From NCBI GenBank assembly GCA_017410165.1, contig JAFQRH010000004.1, positions 62,001 through 126,000 on the forward strand: DNA of 64,000 bases. Reading direction: 5' to 3'. A program made the translations under genes and the position numbers. Shown in pieces: positions 8,800-18,671 of the stretch. Source of the stretch: Alistipes sp. (lineage in GTDB: Bacteria > Bacteroidota > Bacteroidia > Bacteroidales > Rikenellaceae). Position 1 is the first letter of the stretch. The number at the start of each line of letters is the position of its first letter. The notes under the pieces were generated by a model. It was not told where the DNA came from and did not search any database. It saw only the letters and a program-made list of their open reading frames with translations.

Positions 8800-8847
8800 A
8801 ATATGGCGTCAATTTTGGGGTAATACCGACAAAATTGACGCCATATT
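8800..8847. repeat. 18-bp perfect inverted repeat
   Basis: AATATGGCGTCAATTTTG (8800-8817) is exactly complementary to 8830-8847, with a 12-base loop. No T run follows on either strand, so it is not a standard intrinsic terminator. It could be an operator, an RNA-processing hairpin or a remnant of a small mobile repeat. Confidence 0.75.
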
Positions 8848-8912
8848 GGGTCATTAGGAGCATATTATGCGATTTTTTCCGGTATAAAAATAGCAATAAT
8901 CAAATTTTTTCA

Positions 8913-8920
8913 TACATTTG
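8913..8920 (+). promoter_or_regulatory. -7 box before the barrel gene and potABCD
   Basis: TACATTTG matches TAnnTTTG, 32 bases before the start at 8953. It may serve the barrel gene and, by read-through, the polyamine transporter. Confidence 0.6.
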
Positions 8921-8952
8921 TACTCGTAACCATTGCTTATTTTTTATGGGAA

Positions 8953-10044
8953 ATGAGAAAAATACTTGCACTCGCAACATTGATTTTATGTTGCTTTACT
9001 ACCTACTCTCAAGAGGTTGAGTCAGCAAGCAATATTCCATCGCTGATAATCACGCCTCGATTCGATGTTAATCCTTACATCTCCGTCGGAGGTAAGGATA
9101 AATCCGGTGTAGATTTCGGCAACACCTCCCTATACACACTTTTTGAAGGTTCGGTTGGCGAAAACTTCTCTTACTCGATGAGCAATCATTGGCTCTCGAC
9201 CGACCCTGCATCACTCTATCAAAACGCTTTCCGTTCCGATGATGTCGATTTTATCGATTGGCTGACTTTGAGCTACTCGGTCGGTCGTTGGACATTCACC
9301 GTCGGTAAAGATATGTTGGCTATCGGCGGCTACGAACTCGATCCGATGGACGTCGATCAGCACCCTACACTCTGCTCGAAATTTTGGCACGACTGCGCCA
9401 TCTACCAATGGGGCGGCCGCGTCGAGTACGAGAGCAAGGATGAGAGTTCGACCATCGCCTTCCAATTCGGAACATCACCATTCGGCGAGAGGCCTTTCGC
9501 AAGCAAACTCTTCACATACTCGTTCATCTGGTACGGCGAATTTGGTTGCTGGGCTCCGATTTGGTCGGCAAACCTCATAGAGTACGACCGAGGGCGATTT
9601 ATCAAAATGGCATCGCTCGGCAATATGTTCTCGTTTGGCGACTTTGCGGCGGAGATTGACGTGATGCAGAAACTATACACGATTGACGCCAAAACCGACT
9701 ACGAACTATCGCTTGTCGGCAAATTCGGCTACACGGTTAAAGATAAAGTCGAGGTGTTTGTCAAGGCCGGCTACGAGTATCGTACCGGCGAAGATATCTT
9801 CGGCTACGAAGACGAGCCGGATTTTATCCCGACATATATCGGTTACGGCAAAGGTTATGCATTCTATGGCGGAGGTGTGAACTACTACCCACTTCGAGCA
9901 AGTAAGGATTTGCGCCTGCACGCCGTGGTCGGTGCAAACAACTACTCGAACAAGGTGGCAATAAGCGTCGGTGCAACGTACCACTTCAACCTCACCGACC
10001 TCATTCAGCGACAAGCAAAGAAACGTAAAAACAACGACCAATAA
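8953..10044 (+). CDS. outer-membrane beta-barrel protein, probable porin
   Basis: 363 residues. A signal peptide ends near residue 20 (CFTTYSQ). The rest has the alternating aromatic/polar strand pattern of an outer-membrane barrel, with strand-like stretches such as WTFTVGKDMLAIGG and a terminal VGATYHFNLTDL strand. It resembles phosphate-selective-porin-type barrels in style, but no named family was recognised with certainty. It ends 47 bases before potA, so a role as the outer-membrane pore for polyamines is a reasonable inference. A short lysine-rich tail (KKRKNNDQ) follows the last strand. Confidence 0.75.
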   Translation: MRKILALATLILCCFTTYSQEVESASNIPSLIITPRFDVNPYISVGGKDKSGVDFGNTSLYTLFEGSVGENFSYSMSNHWLSTDPASLYQNAFRSDDVDFIDWLTLSYSVGRWTFTVGKDMLAIGGYELDPMDVDQHPTLCSKFWHDCAIYQWGGRVEYESKDESSTIAFQFGTSPFGERPFASKLFTYSFIWYGEFGCWAPIWSANLIEYDRGRFIKMASLGNMFSFGDFAAEIDVMQKLYTIDAKTDYELSLVGKFGYTVKDKVEVFVKAGYEYRTGEDIFGYEDEPDFIPTYIGYGKGYAFYGGGVNYYPLRASKDLRLHAVVGANNYSNKVAISVGATYHFNLTDLIQRQAKKRKNNDQ

Positions 10045-10091
10045 TAATATCCGAAGGAAAGTTTTTTAACCCTTTATAACCAAAAAAGTAA

Positions 10092-11474
10092 ATGGCAAAA
10101 GACAACTCTATCATCAAAATCGAGCATCTCTCGAAATCGTTTGGCGACAAGCAGGTGCTTGATGACATCACGCTCGACATTCGTCGTGGCGAGTTCGTAA
10201 CACTGCTCGGTCCTTCCGGTTGCGGAAAGACGACGCTGTTGCGTATGATAGCAGGATTCGCAAAACCCGACGAGGGTGTAATCCTAATGGATGGAAACGA
10301 CATATCGGAGACTCCACCGCATAAACGCCCACTCAACACCGTCTTTCAGCGTTATGCGCTGTTCCCACACCTGAACGTATATGACAACATCGCATTCGGC
10401 CTGAAACTCAACAAGATTCCGTCCGACGAGATTGACAAGCGCGTTCGCAAGGTACTGAAAATGGTGAGTATGACCGACTACGAGGACCGTGACGTTACGT
10501 CGCTGTCGGGTGGTCAGCAGCAGCGTGTAGCCATTGCGCGCGCTATCGTAAATCGTCCGAAGGTGCTGTTGCTCGACGAGCCGCTTGCTGCGCTCGACTT
10601 GAAGATGCGCAAGGATATGCAAATGGAGTTGAAAGAGATGCACAACACGCTCGGTATCACGTTTATATACGTCACCCACGACCAAGAGGAGGCACTCACG
10701 TTGAGCGACACGGTTGTCGTGATGAGCGAGGGCAAGATTCAGCAAATAGGTACGCCGACCGACATATACAACGAACCGGTAAACTCGTTCGTTGCCGACT
10801 TTATCGGCGAGAGTAACATCCTTAACGGCAAGATGATTCGCGACCGTGAGGTCGAATTTATCGGCCATACGTTCGAGTGTGTGGATGAGGGCTTTGGCGA
10901 ACATACGGCAGTCGATGTTGTCGTTCGACCGGAGGATATATACATCATTGCGCACGCCGAGAATGCAAAATTTACGGGTGTTGTAAAATCGTGTACGTTC
11001 AAGGGCGTGCACTACGAGATGTTTGTCGAGACCGACAAGGGGTATGAGTTGATGCTTCAAGATTACAACGCCTTTGAGATTGGCAGCACGGTCGGTATGT
11101 TCATCAAACCGTCCGATATCCACGTTATGCGCAAAGAGCGCACGTGCAACACCTTCGACGGCGTTATGGTATCGCCGACCAAAGTCAAGATGCTCGGTGC
11201 CGAGTTCGATTGCGAGGATTGCGGTCTTGCAGAGGGCGACCGCGTTACGGTTCGCGTCAATTTCGATAAGGTAGAGCTGCTCGACAATAAGGAGGATGGT
11301 ACGCTGATGGGCGAAGTGCACTTCATACTCTACAAGGGCAACCATTACCACCTGACAATCCTGACCGACGATGGCGATAACGTATATGTCGATACGAACG
11401 ATATTTGGGACAACTGCGATCTTGTCGGCATCTCGATTGCTCCGAAACATTTGCGTATAACAAAACGAGTATAG
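10092..11474 (+). CDS. potA: spermidine/putrescine ABC transporter ATP-binding protein
   Basis: 460 residues. Walker A is GPSGCGKTT (40-48), the signature is LSGGQQQRV, Walker B is VLLLDEPL and the H-loop lies in YVTHDQEEA. After the ATPase domain comes a TOBE-type C-terminal region (about 280-350), then roughly 100 further residues that look like a second TOBE-like unit; PotA is usually about 370 residues, so this one is long. It energises the PotB/PotC permease at the inner membrane. First gene of potABCD, with short gaps throughout. Confidence 0.93.
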   Translation: MAKDNSIIKIEHLSKSFGDKQVLDDITLDIRRGEFVTLLGPSGCGKTTLLRMIAGFAKPDEGVILMDGNDISETPPHKRPLNTVFQRYALFPHLNVYDNIAFGLKLNKIPSDEIDKRVRKVLKMVSMTDYEDRDVTSLSGGQQQRVAIARAIVNRPKVLLLDEPLAALDLKMRKDMQMELKEMHNTLGITFIYVTHDQEEALTLSDTVVVMSEGKIQQIGTPTDIYNEPVNSFVADFIGESNILNGKMIRDREVEFIGHTFECVDEGFGEHTAVDVVVRPEDIYIIAHAENAKFTGVVKSCTFKGVHYEMFVETDKGYELMLQDYNAFEIGSTVGMFIKPSDIHVMRKERTCNTFDGVMVSPTKVKMLGAEFDCEDCGLAEGDRVTVRVNFDKVELLDNKEDGTLMGEVHFILYKGNHYHLTILTDDGDNVYVDTNDIWDNCDLVGISIAPKHLRITKRV

Positions 11475-11487
11475 CCCATATAAGAGA

Positions 11488-12285
11488 ATGAGAAAACTTG
11501 TAAACATATTCGGGAAACGCTCCTCGTGGGCTTTACCGTATGCGTTGTTCCTCGCAATATTCGTTGCGTTGCCGCTGTTGCTGATTGTCGTTTATGCTTT
11601 CAGCGATAATGACGGTGGTTTTTCGTTGCAGAACTTCGTGAAGTTCGTCACTCAACCCGAAGCCGTCAATACGTTTATCTACTCAATAGGTATTGCACTC
11701 GTAACGACCTTTTTGTGTATTCTGTTGGGCTACCCTGCTGCATATATTCTCAGCAACAAGGAGTTAAACCGTTCGCAGATTACCGTCATTCTGTTCATCC
11801 TGCCGATGTGGATTAACATTCTGGTTCGCACGCTTGCGACCGTCGCGTTGTTCGACTTCATACATCTGCCACTCGGCGAAGGTGCGCTGATTTTCGGTAT
11901 GGTTTACAACTTCCTACCGTTTATGATCTACCCTATCTACAACACGTTGCAGAAGATGGACCACTCGCTTATCGAGGCAGCCGAGGATTTGGGAGCCAAG
12001 CCGAGTACCGTATTTTGGAAGGTCACCATACCTCTCTCGATGCCGGGCGTAATGAGCGGTGTTATGATGGTCTTTATGCCGACCATCTCGACATTTGCCA
12101 TTGCCGAGTTGCTCACGATGAACAACATCAAGTTATTCGGTACGACCATTCAGGAGAATATCAATAACGGAATGTGGAATTATGGTGCGGCTCTGTCGCT
12201 TATTATGTTGGTAATCATTGGCATTTCGTCACTCTTCTCGGATGGTGACGGTCAGAATGTCGAAAACGAAGGAGGGCTGATATAA
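11488..12285 (+). CDS. potB: spermidine/putrescine ABC transporter permease
   Basis: 265 residues with six hydrophobic helices and the permease EAA loop (IEAAEDLGAKPSTVFWKVTIP, with the invariant Gly), which contacts PotA. An N-terminal basic stretch (GKRSSWALPYALF) precedes helix 1. It forms the channel with PotC. The stop overlaps the potC start by one base. Confidence 0.92.
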   Translation: MRKLVNIFGKRSSWALPYALFLAIFVALPLLLIVVYAFSDNDGGFSLQNFVKFVTQPEAVNTFIYSIGIALVTTFLCILLGYPAAYILSNKELNRSQITVILFILPMWINILVRTLATVALFDFIHLPLGEGALIFGMVYNFLPFMIYPIYNTLQKMDHSLIEAAEDLGAKPSTVFWKVTIPLSMPGVMSGVMMVFMPTISTFAIAELLTMNNIKLFGTTIQENINNGMWNYGAALSLIMLVIIGISSLFSDGDGQNVENEGGLI

Positions 12286-13088
12286 TGAAGAAGTTTTTTG
12301 CACAAACCTATCTATGGTTTCTGTTGGCGATGCTCTATGCGCCGATTATCATTATAGCCGTATTTTCGTTTACCGAGGCAAAGGTATTGGGCAACTGGAC
12401 GGGATTTTCGACCAAACTCTACACGTCGCTATTTGCCGGCGGAGTACGCCACTCGTTGCTCGATGCCATTGAAAATACATTTACCATTGCGCTGATTGCC
12501 GCTGCGGTATCTACGCTCTTGGGTAGTATCGCGGCCATTGGTATTCACAATATGCACGGTCGCAAACGTCAGGCCATTACGTTCCTGAATAATATTCCGA
12601 TGCTGAATCCGGATATTATCACAGGTATTTCGCTTTTCCTGCTCTTCGTGAGTATCGGCATCACACAGGGATATGCTACCGTCGTATTGGCGCATATCGC
12701 CTTTTGTACGCCGTACGTCGTGTTGAGCGTTATGCCGCGCCTGCAACAGATGAATCCGAACATCTACGAAGCGGCTCTCGATTTGGGTGCGACACCGTTT
12801 CAGGCACTGCGCAAAATCATTATTCCGGAGATTCGCCCGGGAATGATTTCTGGCTTTATTCTCGCCTTTACGCTCTCGATTGACGACTTTGCCGTAACGA
12901 TTTTCACCATCGGCAATCAAGGTCTTGAAACACTCTCGACCTACATCTACGCCGATGCGCGCAAGGGCGGTCTTACTCCGGAGCTTCGTCCGCTTTCGAC
13001 CATCATCTTTGCAACCGTCCTGTTGTTGCTCATCATCATCAACATCCGCGCACGTCGCAGTGCACGCAAGTTGGAAAACAAAATTTAA
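12285..13088 (+). CDS. potC: spermidine/putrescine ABC transporter permease
   Basis: 267 residues with six membrane helices and the EAA loop YEAALDLGATPFQALRKI. It is the second half of the heterodimeric polyamine channel. The start shares its first base with the last base of the potB stop, and potD follows after 6 bases. Confidence 0.92.
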   Translation: MKKFFAQTYLWFLLAMLYAPIIIIAVFSFTEAKVLGNWTGFSTKLYTSLFAGGVRHSLLDAIENTFTIALIAAAVSTLLGSIAAIGIHNMHGRKRQAITFLNNIPMLNPDIITGISLFLLFVSIGITQGYATVVLAHIAFCTPYVVLSVMPRLQQMNPNIYEAALDLGATPFQALRKIIIPEIRPGMISGFILAFTLSIDDFAVTIFTIGNQGLETLSTYIYADARKGGLTPELRPLSTIIFATVLLLLIIINIRARRSARKLENKI

Positions 13089-13094
13089 CGCACA

Positions 13095-14423
13095 ATGAAA
13101 AAACTACTCCGCATAGCAACTCTGTTCGCTGTCGCAACACTCACCATCGTAGCGAGCGCGTCGGCAGCCGACCGTGAGCATACGCTCAAAGTCTATAACT
13201 GGGCGGACTACATCGACGAAGATGTGTTGGTCGAGTTCCAGGATTGGTACAAAGAGCAGACTGGCGAGGAGGTCGAAGTCATCTACCAACTCTTTGATAT
13301 CAACGAGATTATGCTTGCCAAAATCGAGCGCGGCAAGGAGGACTACGACGTCGTCTGTCCGTCAGAATACATCATCGAGCGAATGTTGCGCAACGACCTA
13401 CTACTTCCGATTGAGCGCGATTTTGGCGATACGCCAAACTACATCGATGCAAACATCTCGCCCTACATCATCGACCGCTTCAATATGATTGACGGGTCGG
13501 GTAAAAATGCCAACGACTACGCTGTGGGTTATATGTGGGGCACGACCGGAATACTCTACAACACGAATTACGTTACTCGTGAGGAGGCATCGTCGTGGGC
13601 TGTACTGCACAACGAGAAGTTCCGCAAAAAGATCTTTATCAAGGATGCGTTCCGCGACGTATATGGCCCGATTCTCATCTACTTGAAGGGCGACGAGTTG
13701 CAGGCAGGCACTATTACGGCCGACAAACTGATGTACGACGCATCGGACGAGTCGATTGCCTTGGTCGAGGAGTTCCTCAAAAAGGCGAAGCGATTGGTTG
13801 CCGGCTGGGAGGCCGACTTCGGCAAGGAGATGATGACCAAAGAGAAGGCGTATGTCAACCTTACGTGGAGCGGTGATGCCGTGTGGGCAATCGAGGAGGC
13901 AGCAGAGGTTGGCGTACCTCTCGACTATATCGTTCCCGAAGAGGGCAGCAATGTATGGTTCGATGGTTGGGTAATTCCGAAATATGCCGTAAATACAAAG
14001 GCGGCGCGTTACTTCATCAACTTTATGTGCCGTCCGGATATCGCCCTGCGCAATATGGACGCCATCGGCTACGTGAGTGCCGTTGCATCGCCTGAAGTTT
14101 TAGAGGCGAAGATTGACGACTCGCTCGACGAGGCAATCGATGCAAGTTACTTCTTTGGCGAGGGTGCCGAATCGGTGAAAATCAACTCTGTACAGTACCC
14201 CGACGCTGCGGTCATCGCACGTTGTACGATGATGCACGACTCGGGCGCACGCACCGAGCAGATGCTCGAAATGTGGGCTCGCGTGAAGGGCGAAGTTGTC
14301 AAACCGTGGGTGTTGATTGTAATCGGTCTGACGCTCGTAATGTTGCTTGTTATCGGCATTCGCCGCAAAGTGAACAAGTATCGTTCGAGTCGCAAATACC
14401 GCCGTCGCCGACAGAGAAAATAG
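13095..14423 (+). CDS. potD: spermidine/putrescine-binding protein with C-terminal membrane anchor
   Basis: 442 residues. The signal peptide ends near ASASAA, and the mature protein begins with the PotD signature LKVYNWADYID. The solute-binding domain runs to about 400. It is followed by a hydrophobic helix (VLIVIGLTLVMLLVIGI) and a very basic tail (KYRSSRKYRRRRQRK), an inside-positive membrane stop. Usual PotD is about 350 residues, soluble or a lipoprotein, so anchoring the receptor by its C-terminus is unusual. It binds polyamine and delivers it to PotBC. Confidence 0.92.
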   Translation: MKKLLRIATLFAVATLTIVASASAADREHTLKVYNWADYIDEDVLVEFQDWYKEQTGEEVEVIYQLFDINEIMLAKIERGKEDYDVVCPSEYIIERMLRNDLLLPIERDFGDTPNYIDANISPYIIDRFNMIDGSGKNANDYAVGYMWGTTGILYNTNYVTREEASSWAVLHNEKFRKKIFIKDAFRDVYGPILIYLKGDELQAGTITADKLMYDASDESIALVEEFLKKAKRLVAGWEADFGKEMMTKEKAYVNLTWSGDAVWAIEEAAEVGVPLDYIVPEEGSNVWFDGWVIPKYAVNTKAARYFINFMCRPDIALRNMDAIGYVSAVASPEVLEAKIDDSLDEAIDASYFFGEGAESVKINSVQYPDAAVIARCTMMHDSGARTEQMLEMWARVKGEVVKPWVLIVIGLTLVMLLVIGIRRKVNKYRSSRKYRRRRQRK

Positions 14424-14444
14424 AGGGGGCTCGCACCAACGAAC

Positions 14445-14484
14445 AACAACCGCAGACATCGCTTGAATGCTGCGGTTGTTTTTT
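14445..14484 (+). terminator. Rho-independent terminator after potD
   Basis: AACAACCGCAG (14445-14455) pairs perfectly with CTGCGGTTGTT (14470-14480), followed by TTTT. It closes the polyamine operon and lies between convergent genes. Confidence 0.85.
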
Positions 14485-14512
14485 ATGGTAATGATGCCAA
14501 AAGCGGCGCTGT

Positions 14513-16165
14513 TTACAAGAACATAATCATCATCTGCGCCAACACCACTCTCAAAAACATCACAAACGGATAGACCGTAGCGTAACTGATTGCCGGCATA
14601 TCACTTCCTGCAACACCGTTGGCATAGGTAAGAGCAATCGGATTGGTCATACTACCCGAAAGCATACCCATAATCGTATAGAAGTCGAGACGGTAAACCA
14701 GACGGGCAAAGATGCCGACCACAAGCAGTGGTACAATGGCAATAAGCAGAGCGTAGAGCATCCACACATAGCCGCCCGATACAACCGCATCAACAAAGCC
14801 GTCACCCGACGCTAAACCCACCGAAGCAAGGAACATCGACAAACCGATTTCGCGCAACATAAGATTTGCGCTGAGAGTTGTGTATGTGATTAGATGCCAA
14901 TGTGTTCCGAAGCGGCCAATAACAATAGCCATCAACATCGGACCTGCCGCCAAACCGAGTTTGATTTGAGGCGATTCGACAAGCGGAATCGAGCCGATAA
15001 ACACGCCGAGCGCAATACCCAAAAAGATAGTCAGAATATGCGGCTGATGAAGTTTTTTCAGCGAATTACCAAGCAGGTCGGCAACCTTCTCGATGGCACT
15101 CTCCGAGCCGACAACCATCACCTTGTCGCCAATCTGTAACTCCATACCTTGATACGGAATTATATCCACGCCCGCACGATTTACGCGCGTGATGTTGATG
15201 CCGTACTTGGTACGCAGGCGCAAATCCGAAAAACGCTTACCGTTGATTTTGGAGCGCGTAACGACGATGCGGCGCGACACAAGTTTGCCATCAAACTCAC
15301 CCCACTCGTCCTCCAACATTGCAACCTCGACACCCAAGAATGCGAGAATCGCCGTTTTATCCTCCGTATTGCTAACAATAAATAGTTTATCGCCACAATA
15401 GACGCGGCTCTCCGAGTCGGCGATGAATGCCTTATTGCCATCGTGCGAGATGCGCGAAATCACAAACTGTCGGGCGATGAGTGCTCGCAACTCGCTTACA
15501 CTCATTCCATCAATTTGGCGATTCGTAACTTCAAGTGAAAATTTTGCAGCAAATCGGTTTTCGTTGCTGAGTGCCTTCAATTCGTCATTTTCGCGATTCC
15601 AATCGACACGCAACAGGAATTTCAGCAGAAAGAAGGCAAGAATTGTCGCTACTATGCCTATCGGGTAAGCAACCGCAAAACTCATTGGAATAGATTTGTC
15701 GTCCACACCAGCAACATCCATATATGCCTGTTGTGTTGCACCCATCGCAGGCGTGTTGGCCGCTGCACCATCCATCACACCCACCATCGTCTGCAACGGA
15801 GTACCGGTCAGCCACGCAATAAGGTATGTAACACCAACACCGAGCAGCATCACCAACAGCGACAACCACATCAGTTTAAGACCACCCGAACGCAACGACG
15901 CAAAGAAGCCGGGACCAATTTGCAGGCCTATCGAAAAGACGAAAATCGTCAGACCGAAATCGCGTGCAAAGCCGAGTACGTCGCCGCCAATCTGCATACC
16001 GAAATGGCTGGCAGCAATGCCGGCAAAGAGCACCCACGTCGAGCCGAGCGAAATGCCGCCGATTTTAATTTTACTCAACGCCGTACCGATGGTTATAACC
16101 ACCGCCAATACAAATATAGAGTGAGGAATACCCTCGCCAAAAAGCATCTCTTGCAGAAAATTCAT
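14513..16165 (-). CDS. AspT/YidE-family putative transporter
   Basis: 550 residues. Two blocks of about five membrane helices (1-190 and 385-550) flank two cytoplasmic TrkA-C-type domains (about 200-370, with KLFIVSNTED and GDKVMVVGSE). This is the layout of the aspartate:alanine exchanger family (YidE/YbjL duplication). Family members exchange carboxylates or amino acids across the inner membrane; the substrate is not evident. A -7 box lies at 16231-16224, and the gene stands alone. Confidence 0.88.
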   Translation of the reverse strand: MNFLQEMLFGEGIPHSIFVLAVVITIGTALSKIKIGGISLGSTWVLFAGIAASHFGMQIGGDVLGFARDFGLTIFVFSIGLQIGPGFFASLRSGGLKLMWLSLLVMLLGVGVTYLIAWLTGTPLQTMVGVMDGAAANTPAMGATQQAYMDVAGVDDKSIPMSFAVAYPIGIVATILAFFLLKFLLRVDWNRENDELKALSNENRFAAKFSLEVTNRQIDGMSVSELRALIARQFVISRISHDGNKAFIADSESRVYCGDKLFIVSNTEDKTAILAFLGVEVAMLEDEWGEFDGKLVSRRIVVTRSKINGKRFSDLRLRTKYGINITRVNRAGVDIIPYQGMELQIGDKVMVVGSESAIEKVADLLGNSLKKLHQPHILTIFLGIALGVFIGSIPLVESPQIKLGLAAGPMLMAIVIGRFGTHWHLITYTTLSANLMLREIGLSMFLASVGLASGDGFVDAVVSGGYVWMLYALLIAIVPLLVVGIFARLVYRLDFYTIMGMLSGSMTNPIALTYANGVAGSDMPAISYATVYPFVMFLRVVLAQMMIMFL

Positions 16166-16223
16166 AATAAGTAACGCTTAACAGCAAACGCACCACAACG
16201 GCACGCACTGCATAAATTTTCGG

Positions 16224-16231
16224 CAAATATA
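16224..16231 (-). promoter_or_regulatory. -7 box of the exchanger gene
   Basis: TATATTTG on the minus strand matches TAnnTTTG, 58 bases before the start. It is divergent from the aminotransferase promoter. Confidence 0.55.
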
Positions 16232-16264
16232 ACAAATTAATGGTCGATAAACACATTTTTTTAC

Positions 16265-16272
16265 TACCTTTG
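16265..16272 (+). promoter_or_regulatory. -7 box of the aminotransferase gene
   Basis: TACCTTTG matches TAnnTTTG. Its position rules out the upstream in-frame ATG codons at 16240 and 16279 and supports ATG 16306. Confidence 0.7.
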
Positions 16273-16305
16273 TCTGCAAATGAAGCAAAACTCCAAAAAA
16301 ATTCT

Positions 16306-17490
16306 ATGAGTAAAGTTGAAATTCAGCGCGCGCACCGTATGGACGGTACGGGCGAATACTACTTTTCGCGCCGTCTGCGTGAAATCTCGGAAATAGAGGC
16401 CGCAACAGGTCGTCAAATTATCAAACTTGCAATGGGCAGCCCCGACCTTCCGCCGGCACCGGCCGTAATCGAACGTCTCTCACAAGAGGCACAACGTCCT
16501 GATGTACATAAATATATGTCATTCAAAGGCGAGCCGATTCTGCGTAAAGCATTTGCCGATTGGTATGCAAAATGGTATGGTGTAGAGGTTGATTACAATT
16601 CGGAGGTTCTGCCTCTGATTGGCTCGAAGGAGGGCATTATGCACATCTGCCAGACGTTCATCAATCCGGGCGATAAGGTACTCGTCCCGAATCCGGGCTA
16701 CGCGGCATACAAGGCAGCCGTTAGTATGACGGGGGGCATTATGCAACCATATGCTCTCAACAAGCAGACCGATTTTATGCCTGACTTTGACGCCATCGAG
16801 CGCGAAGGTGTCGAGGGTGTAAAGATTATGTTTGCCAACTTCCCGGGTATGCCTACCGGACAAACCCCGACACGCGAACTCTTCGAGAAGATTATCGCTT
16901 TCGGTCGCAAGCATAACATCCTGATTATTCACGACAATCCATATAGTTTCATCCGCAACGCCGACCGCCCGATGAGTATTCTCTCGATTCCGGGCGCAAT
17001 GGAGGTTGCAATGGAGATGAATTCGCTCTCGAAAGGCCACTCGATGGCGGGTTGGCGCGTCGGTGTAATCATCGGTCGCAAAGAGTGGATTGACTCGATA
17101 CTCACTTTCAAATCGAATATGGATTCGGGTATGTTCTACCCCATTCAGGCAGCAGCCGAAACCGCTTTATCGCTCGGCGACGATTGGTTCAAGGAGTTGA
17201 ACGCAATCTATTACGAGCGCGAGAAAGAGGGTTACGCATTGTTGGACGCCCTCGGTTGCTCGTATCGTCCGCATCAGGCAGGTCTGTTCATCTGGGCAGA
17301 GATTCCGGAGGATTACGAGGGTGATTGCTTCGATTTTTCGGACGAAGTTATGGATAAATGCGACGTATTCCTCACCCCTGGCGGCATCTTCGGAAGCGAG
17401 GGTAAACGCTACGTACGCATCACTCTCTGCTGTCCTGCGGAGTTGCTTCGCAAGGCAACAGAGAACGTAAAATCGCGTTTCAGCAGATAA
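16306..17490 (+). CDS. class I/II pyridoxal-phosphate aminotransferase
   Basis: 394 residues from ATG 16306. The fold-type I pattern is clear: substrate-loop segment AMGSPDLPP, the PNPGYAAY stretch, NFPGMPTG, HDNPYSF and the PLP lysine in LSKGHSMAGWRVG. It is close in style to LL-diaminopimelate or alanine/aspartate aminotransferases, which cannot be separated by eye. Monocistronic, with its own promoter and terminator. Confidence 0.88.
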   Translation: MSKVEIQRAHRMDGTGEYYFSRRLREISEIEAATGRQIIKLAMGSPDLPPAPAVIERLSQEAQRPDVHKYMSFKGEPILRKAFADWYAKWYGVEVDYNSEVLPLIGSKEGIMHICQTFINPGDKVLVPNPGYAAYKAAVSMTGGIMQPYALNKQTDFMPDFDAIEREGVEGVKIMFANFPGMPTGQTPTRELFEKIIAFGRKHNILIIHDNPYSFIRNADRPMSILSIPGAMEVAMEMNSLSKGHSMAGWRVGVIIGRKEWIDSILTFKSNMDSGMFYPIQAAAETALSLGDDWFKELNAIYYEREKEGYALLDALGCSYRPHQAGLFIWAEIPEDYEGDCFDFSDEVMDKCDVFLTPGGIFGSEGKRYVRITLCCPAELLRKATENVKSRFSR

Positions 17491-17512
17491 AACAAACATT
17501 TCTGCACTGCAA

Positions 17513-17548
17513 AGAGTCAATCCCTATTGGAAGATTGACTCTTTTTTT
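17513..17548 (+). terminator. Rho-independent terminator after the aminotransferase
   Basis: AGAGTCAAT (17513-17521) pairs with ATTGACTCT (17534-17542), followed by T run to 17548. The T run abuts the -7 box of the next promoter. Confidence 0.88.
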
Positions 17549-17557
17549 GTACCTTTG
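17526..17557 (+). promoter_or_regulatory. promoter of the polysaccharide locus
   Basis: ATTG (17526-17529), a 20-base spacer and TACCTTTG (17550-17557). The promoter overlaps the preceding terminator. It probably drives the run of genes from 17620 onward. Confidence 0.7.
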
Positions 17558-17619
17558 AACGATTTTATATACACTACTCTCGACGTGAAAGTTTGCGCCG
17601 ATGGTGAGGTATTGATATT

Positions 17620-18666
17620 ATGACACGTAAAATGCTTAAAATACTCGTAACGGGAGCCGCCGGTTTTATTGGTTTTCACCTCGTAAAACGACTTGTCGAG
17701 CGCGGGGATGAGGTTGTCGGCATCGACTCCATCAACGACTATTACGACGTGCGTTTGAAGTACGCGCGCCTGGCCGAGTGCGGCATCTCTGAGAAGCAGG
17801 CCGACAGCCACGTAATGGCACAGAGCGACCGCTACCCGAACTATCGTTTTATGCGCCTGGCACTCGAAGACAGAGCATCGTTGCAACAGCTCTTCGCAGA
17901 TGAGCAGTTCGACGTAGTTGTTAATCTCGCAGCGCAGGCGGGTGTCCGATATTCAATCGAAAATCCGTACGCATACATCGAGAGCAACATCGTCGGCTTC
18001 ATCAATCTGTTGGAGTGCGCACGCCACAACCCTGTACAACACTTTGTCTATGCTTCGTCGAGTTCGGTGTATGGCGGTAACGAAAAGACTCCGTTTGCAG
18101 AGGACGACCGCGTGGATAACCCCGTTTCGTTGTATGCCGCAACGAAGAAGTCGAACGAGTTGATGGCAAACGTCTATTCAAAACTCTACGGCACACCAAC
18201 GACCGGCCTGCGATTCTTCACCGTTTATGGACCTTGGGGAAGACCGGATATGGCTCCGATGCTCTTCTCGAAGGCAATTTTGGCAGGCGAGGCAATCAAG
18301 GTCTTCAACAACGGTAACCTATCGCGTGACTTTACATACATCGACGATATCATCGAAGGTGTCGTTCGCGTAATTGACCACGCACCTCAAAGCGACAGCA
18401 ACCATCCGGTGCCGGCCGAGATTTACAACATTGGCTGCGGCTCGCCGATGCAGTTGATGGATTTCATCGCCGAATTGGAGCGTGCGCTTGGTCGCAAAGC
18501 CGTTATGCAGATGATGCCGATGCAGCAGGGCGACGTATATACGACGTATGCCGACACATCGAAACTCGAACGCGACTTCGGGTATCGTCCACACGTAACA
18601 CTCGCCGAAGGTATTGCGCATTTTGCAGAGTGGTACACCGCTATAAACAAGAAACTTAATTTATAA
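17620..18666 (+). CDS. NAD-dependent epimerase, UDP-glucuronate 4-epimerase type
   Basis: 348 residues; the ATG at 17632 is an equally possible start. It is an extended SDR with GAAGFIGFH (NAD site), SSSSVYG and the catalytic YAATK. Length and the [14 protein letters not shown] stretch match CapI/LpsL-type UDP-glucuronate 4-epimerases, which make UDP-galacturonate for surface polysaccharides. Substrate identity is by similarity only. First gene of the polysaccharide locus, 5 bases before rfbA. Confidence 0.85.
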   Translation: MTRKMLKILVTGAAGFIGFHLVKRLVERGDEVVGIDSINDYYDVRLKYARLAECGISEKQADSHVMAQSDRYPNYRFMRLALEDRASLQQLFADEQFDVVVNLAAQAGVRYSIENPYAYIESNIVGFINLLECARHNPVQHFVYASSSSVYGGNEKTPFAEDDRVDNPVSLYAATKKSNELMANVYSKLYGTPTTGLRFFTVYGPWGRPDMAPMLFSKAILAGEAIKVFNNGNLSRDFTYIDDIIEGVVRVIDHAPQSDSNHPVPAEIYNIGCGSPMQLMDFIAELERALGRKAVMQMMPMQQGDVYTTYADTSKLERDFGYRPHVTLAEGIAHFAEWYTAINKKLNL

Positions 18667-18671
18667 ACGAT

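Noticed and set aside
8800..8847. Intrinsic terminator
   Set aside because: No T run on either strand after this perfect stem; left as an unexplained inverted repeat.
8835..9020. Plus ORF of 61 codons before the barrel gene
   Set aside because: Overlaps the promoter and the signal peptide of the barrel gene in another frame.
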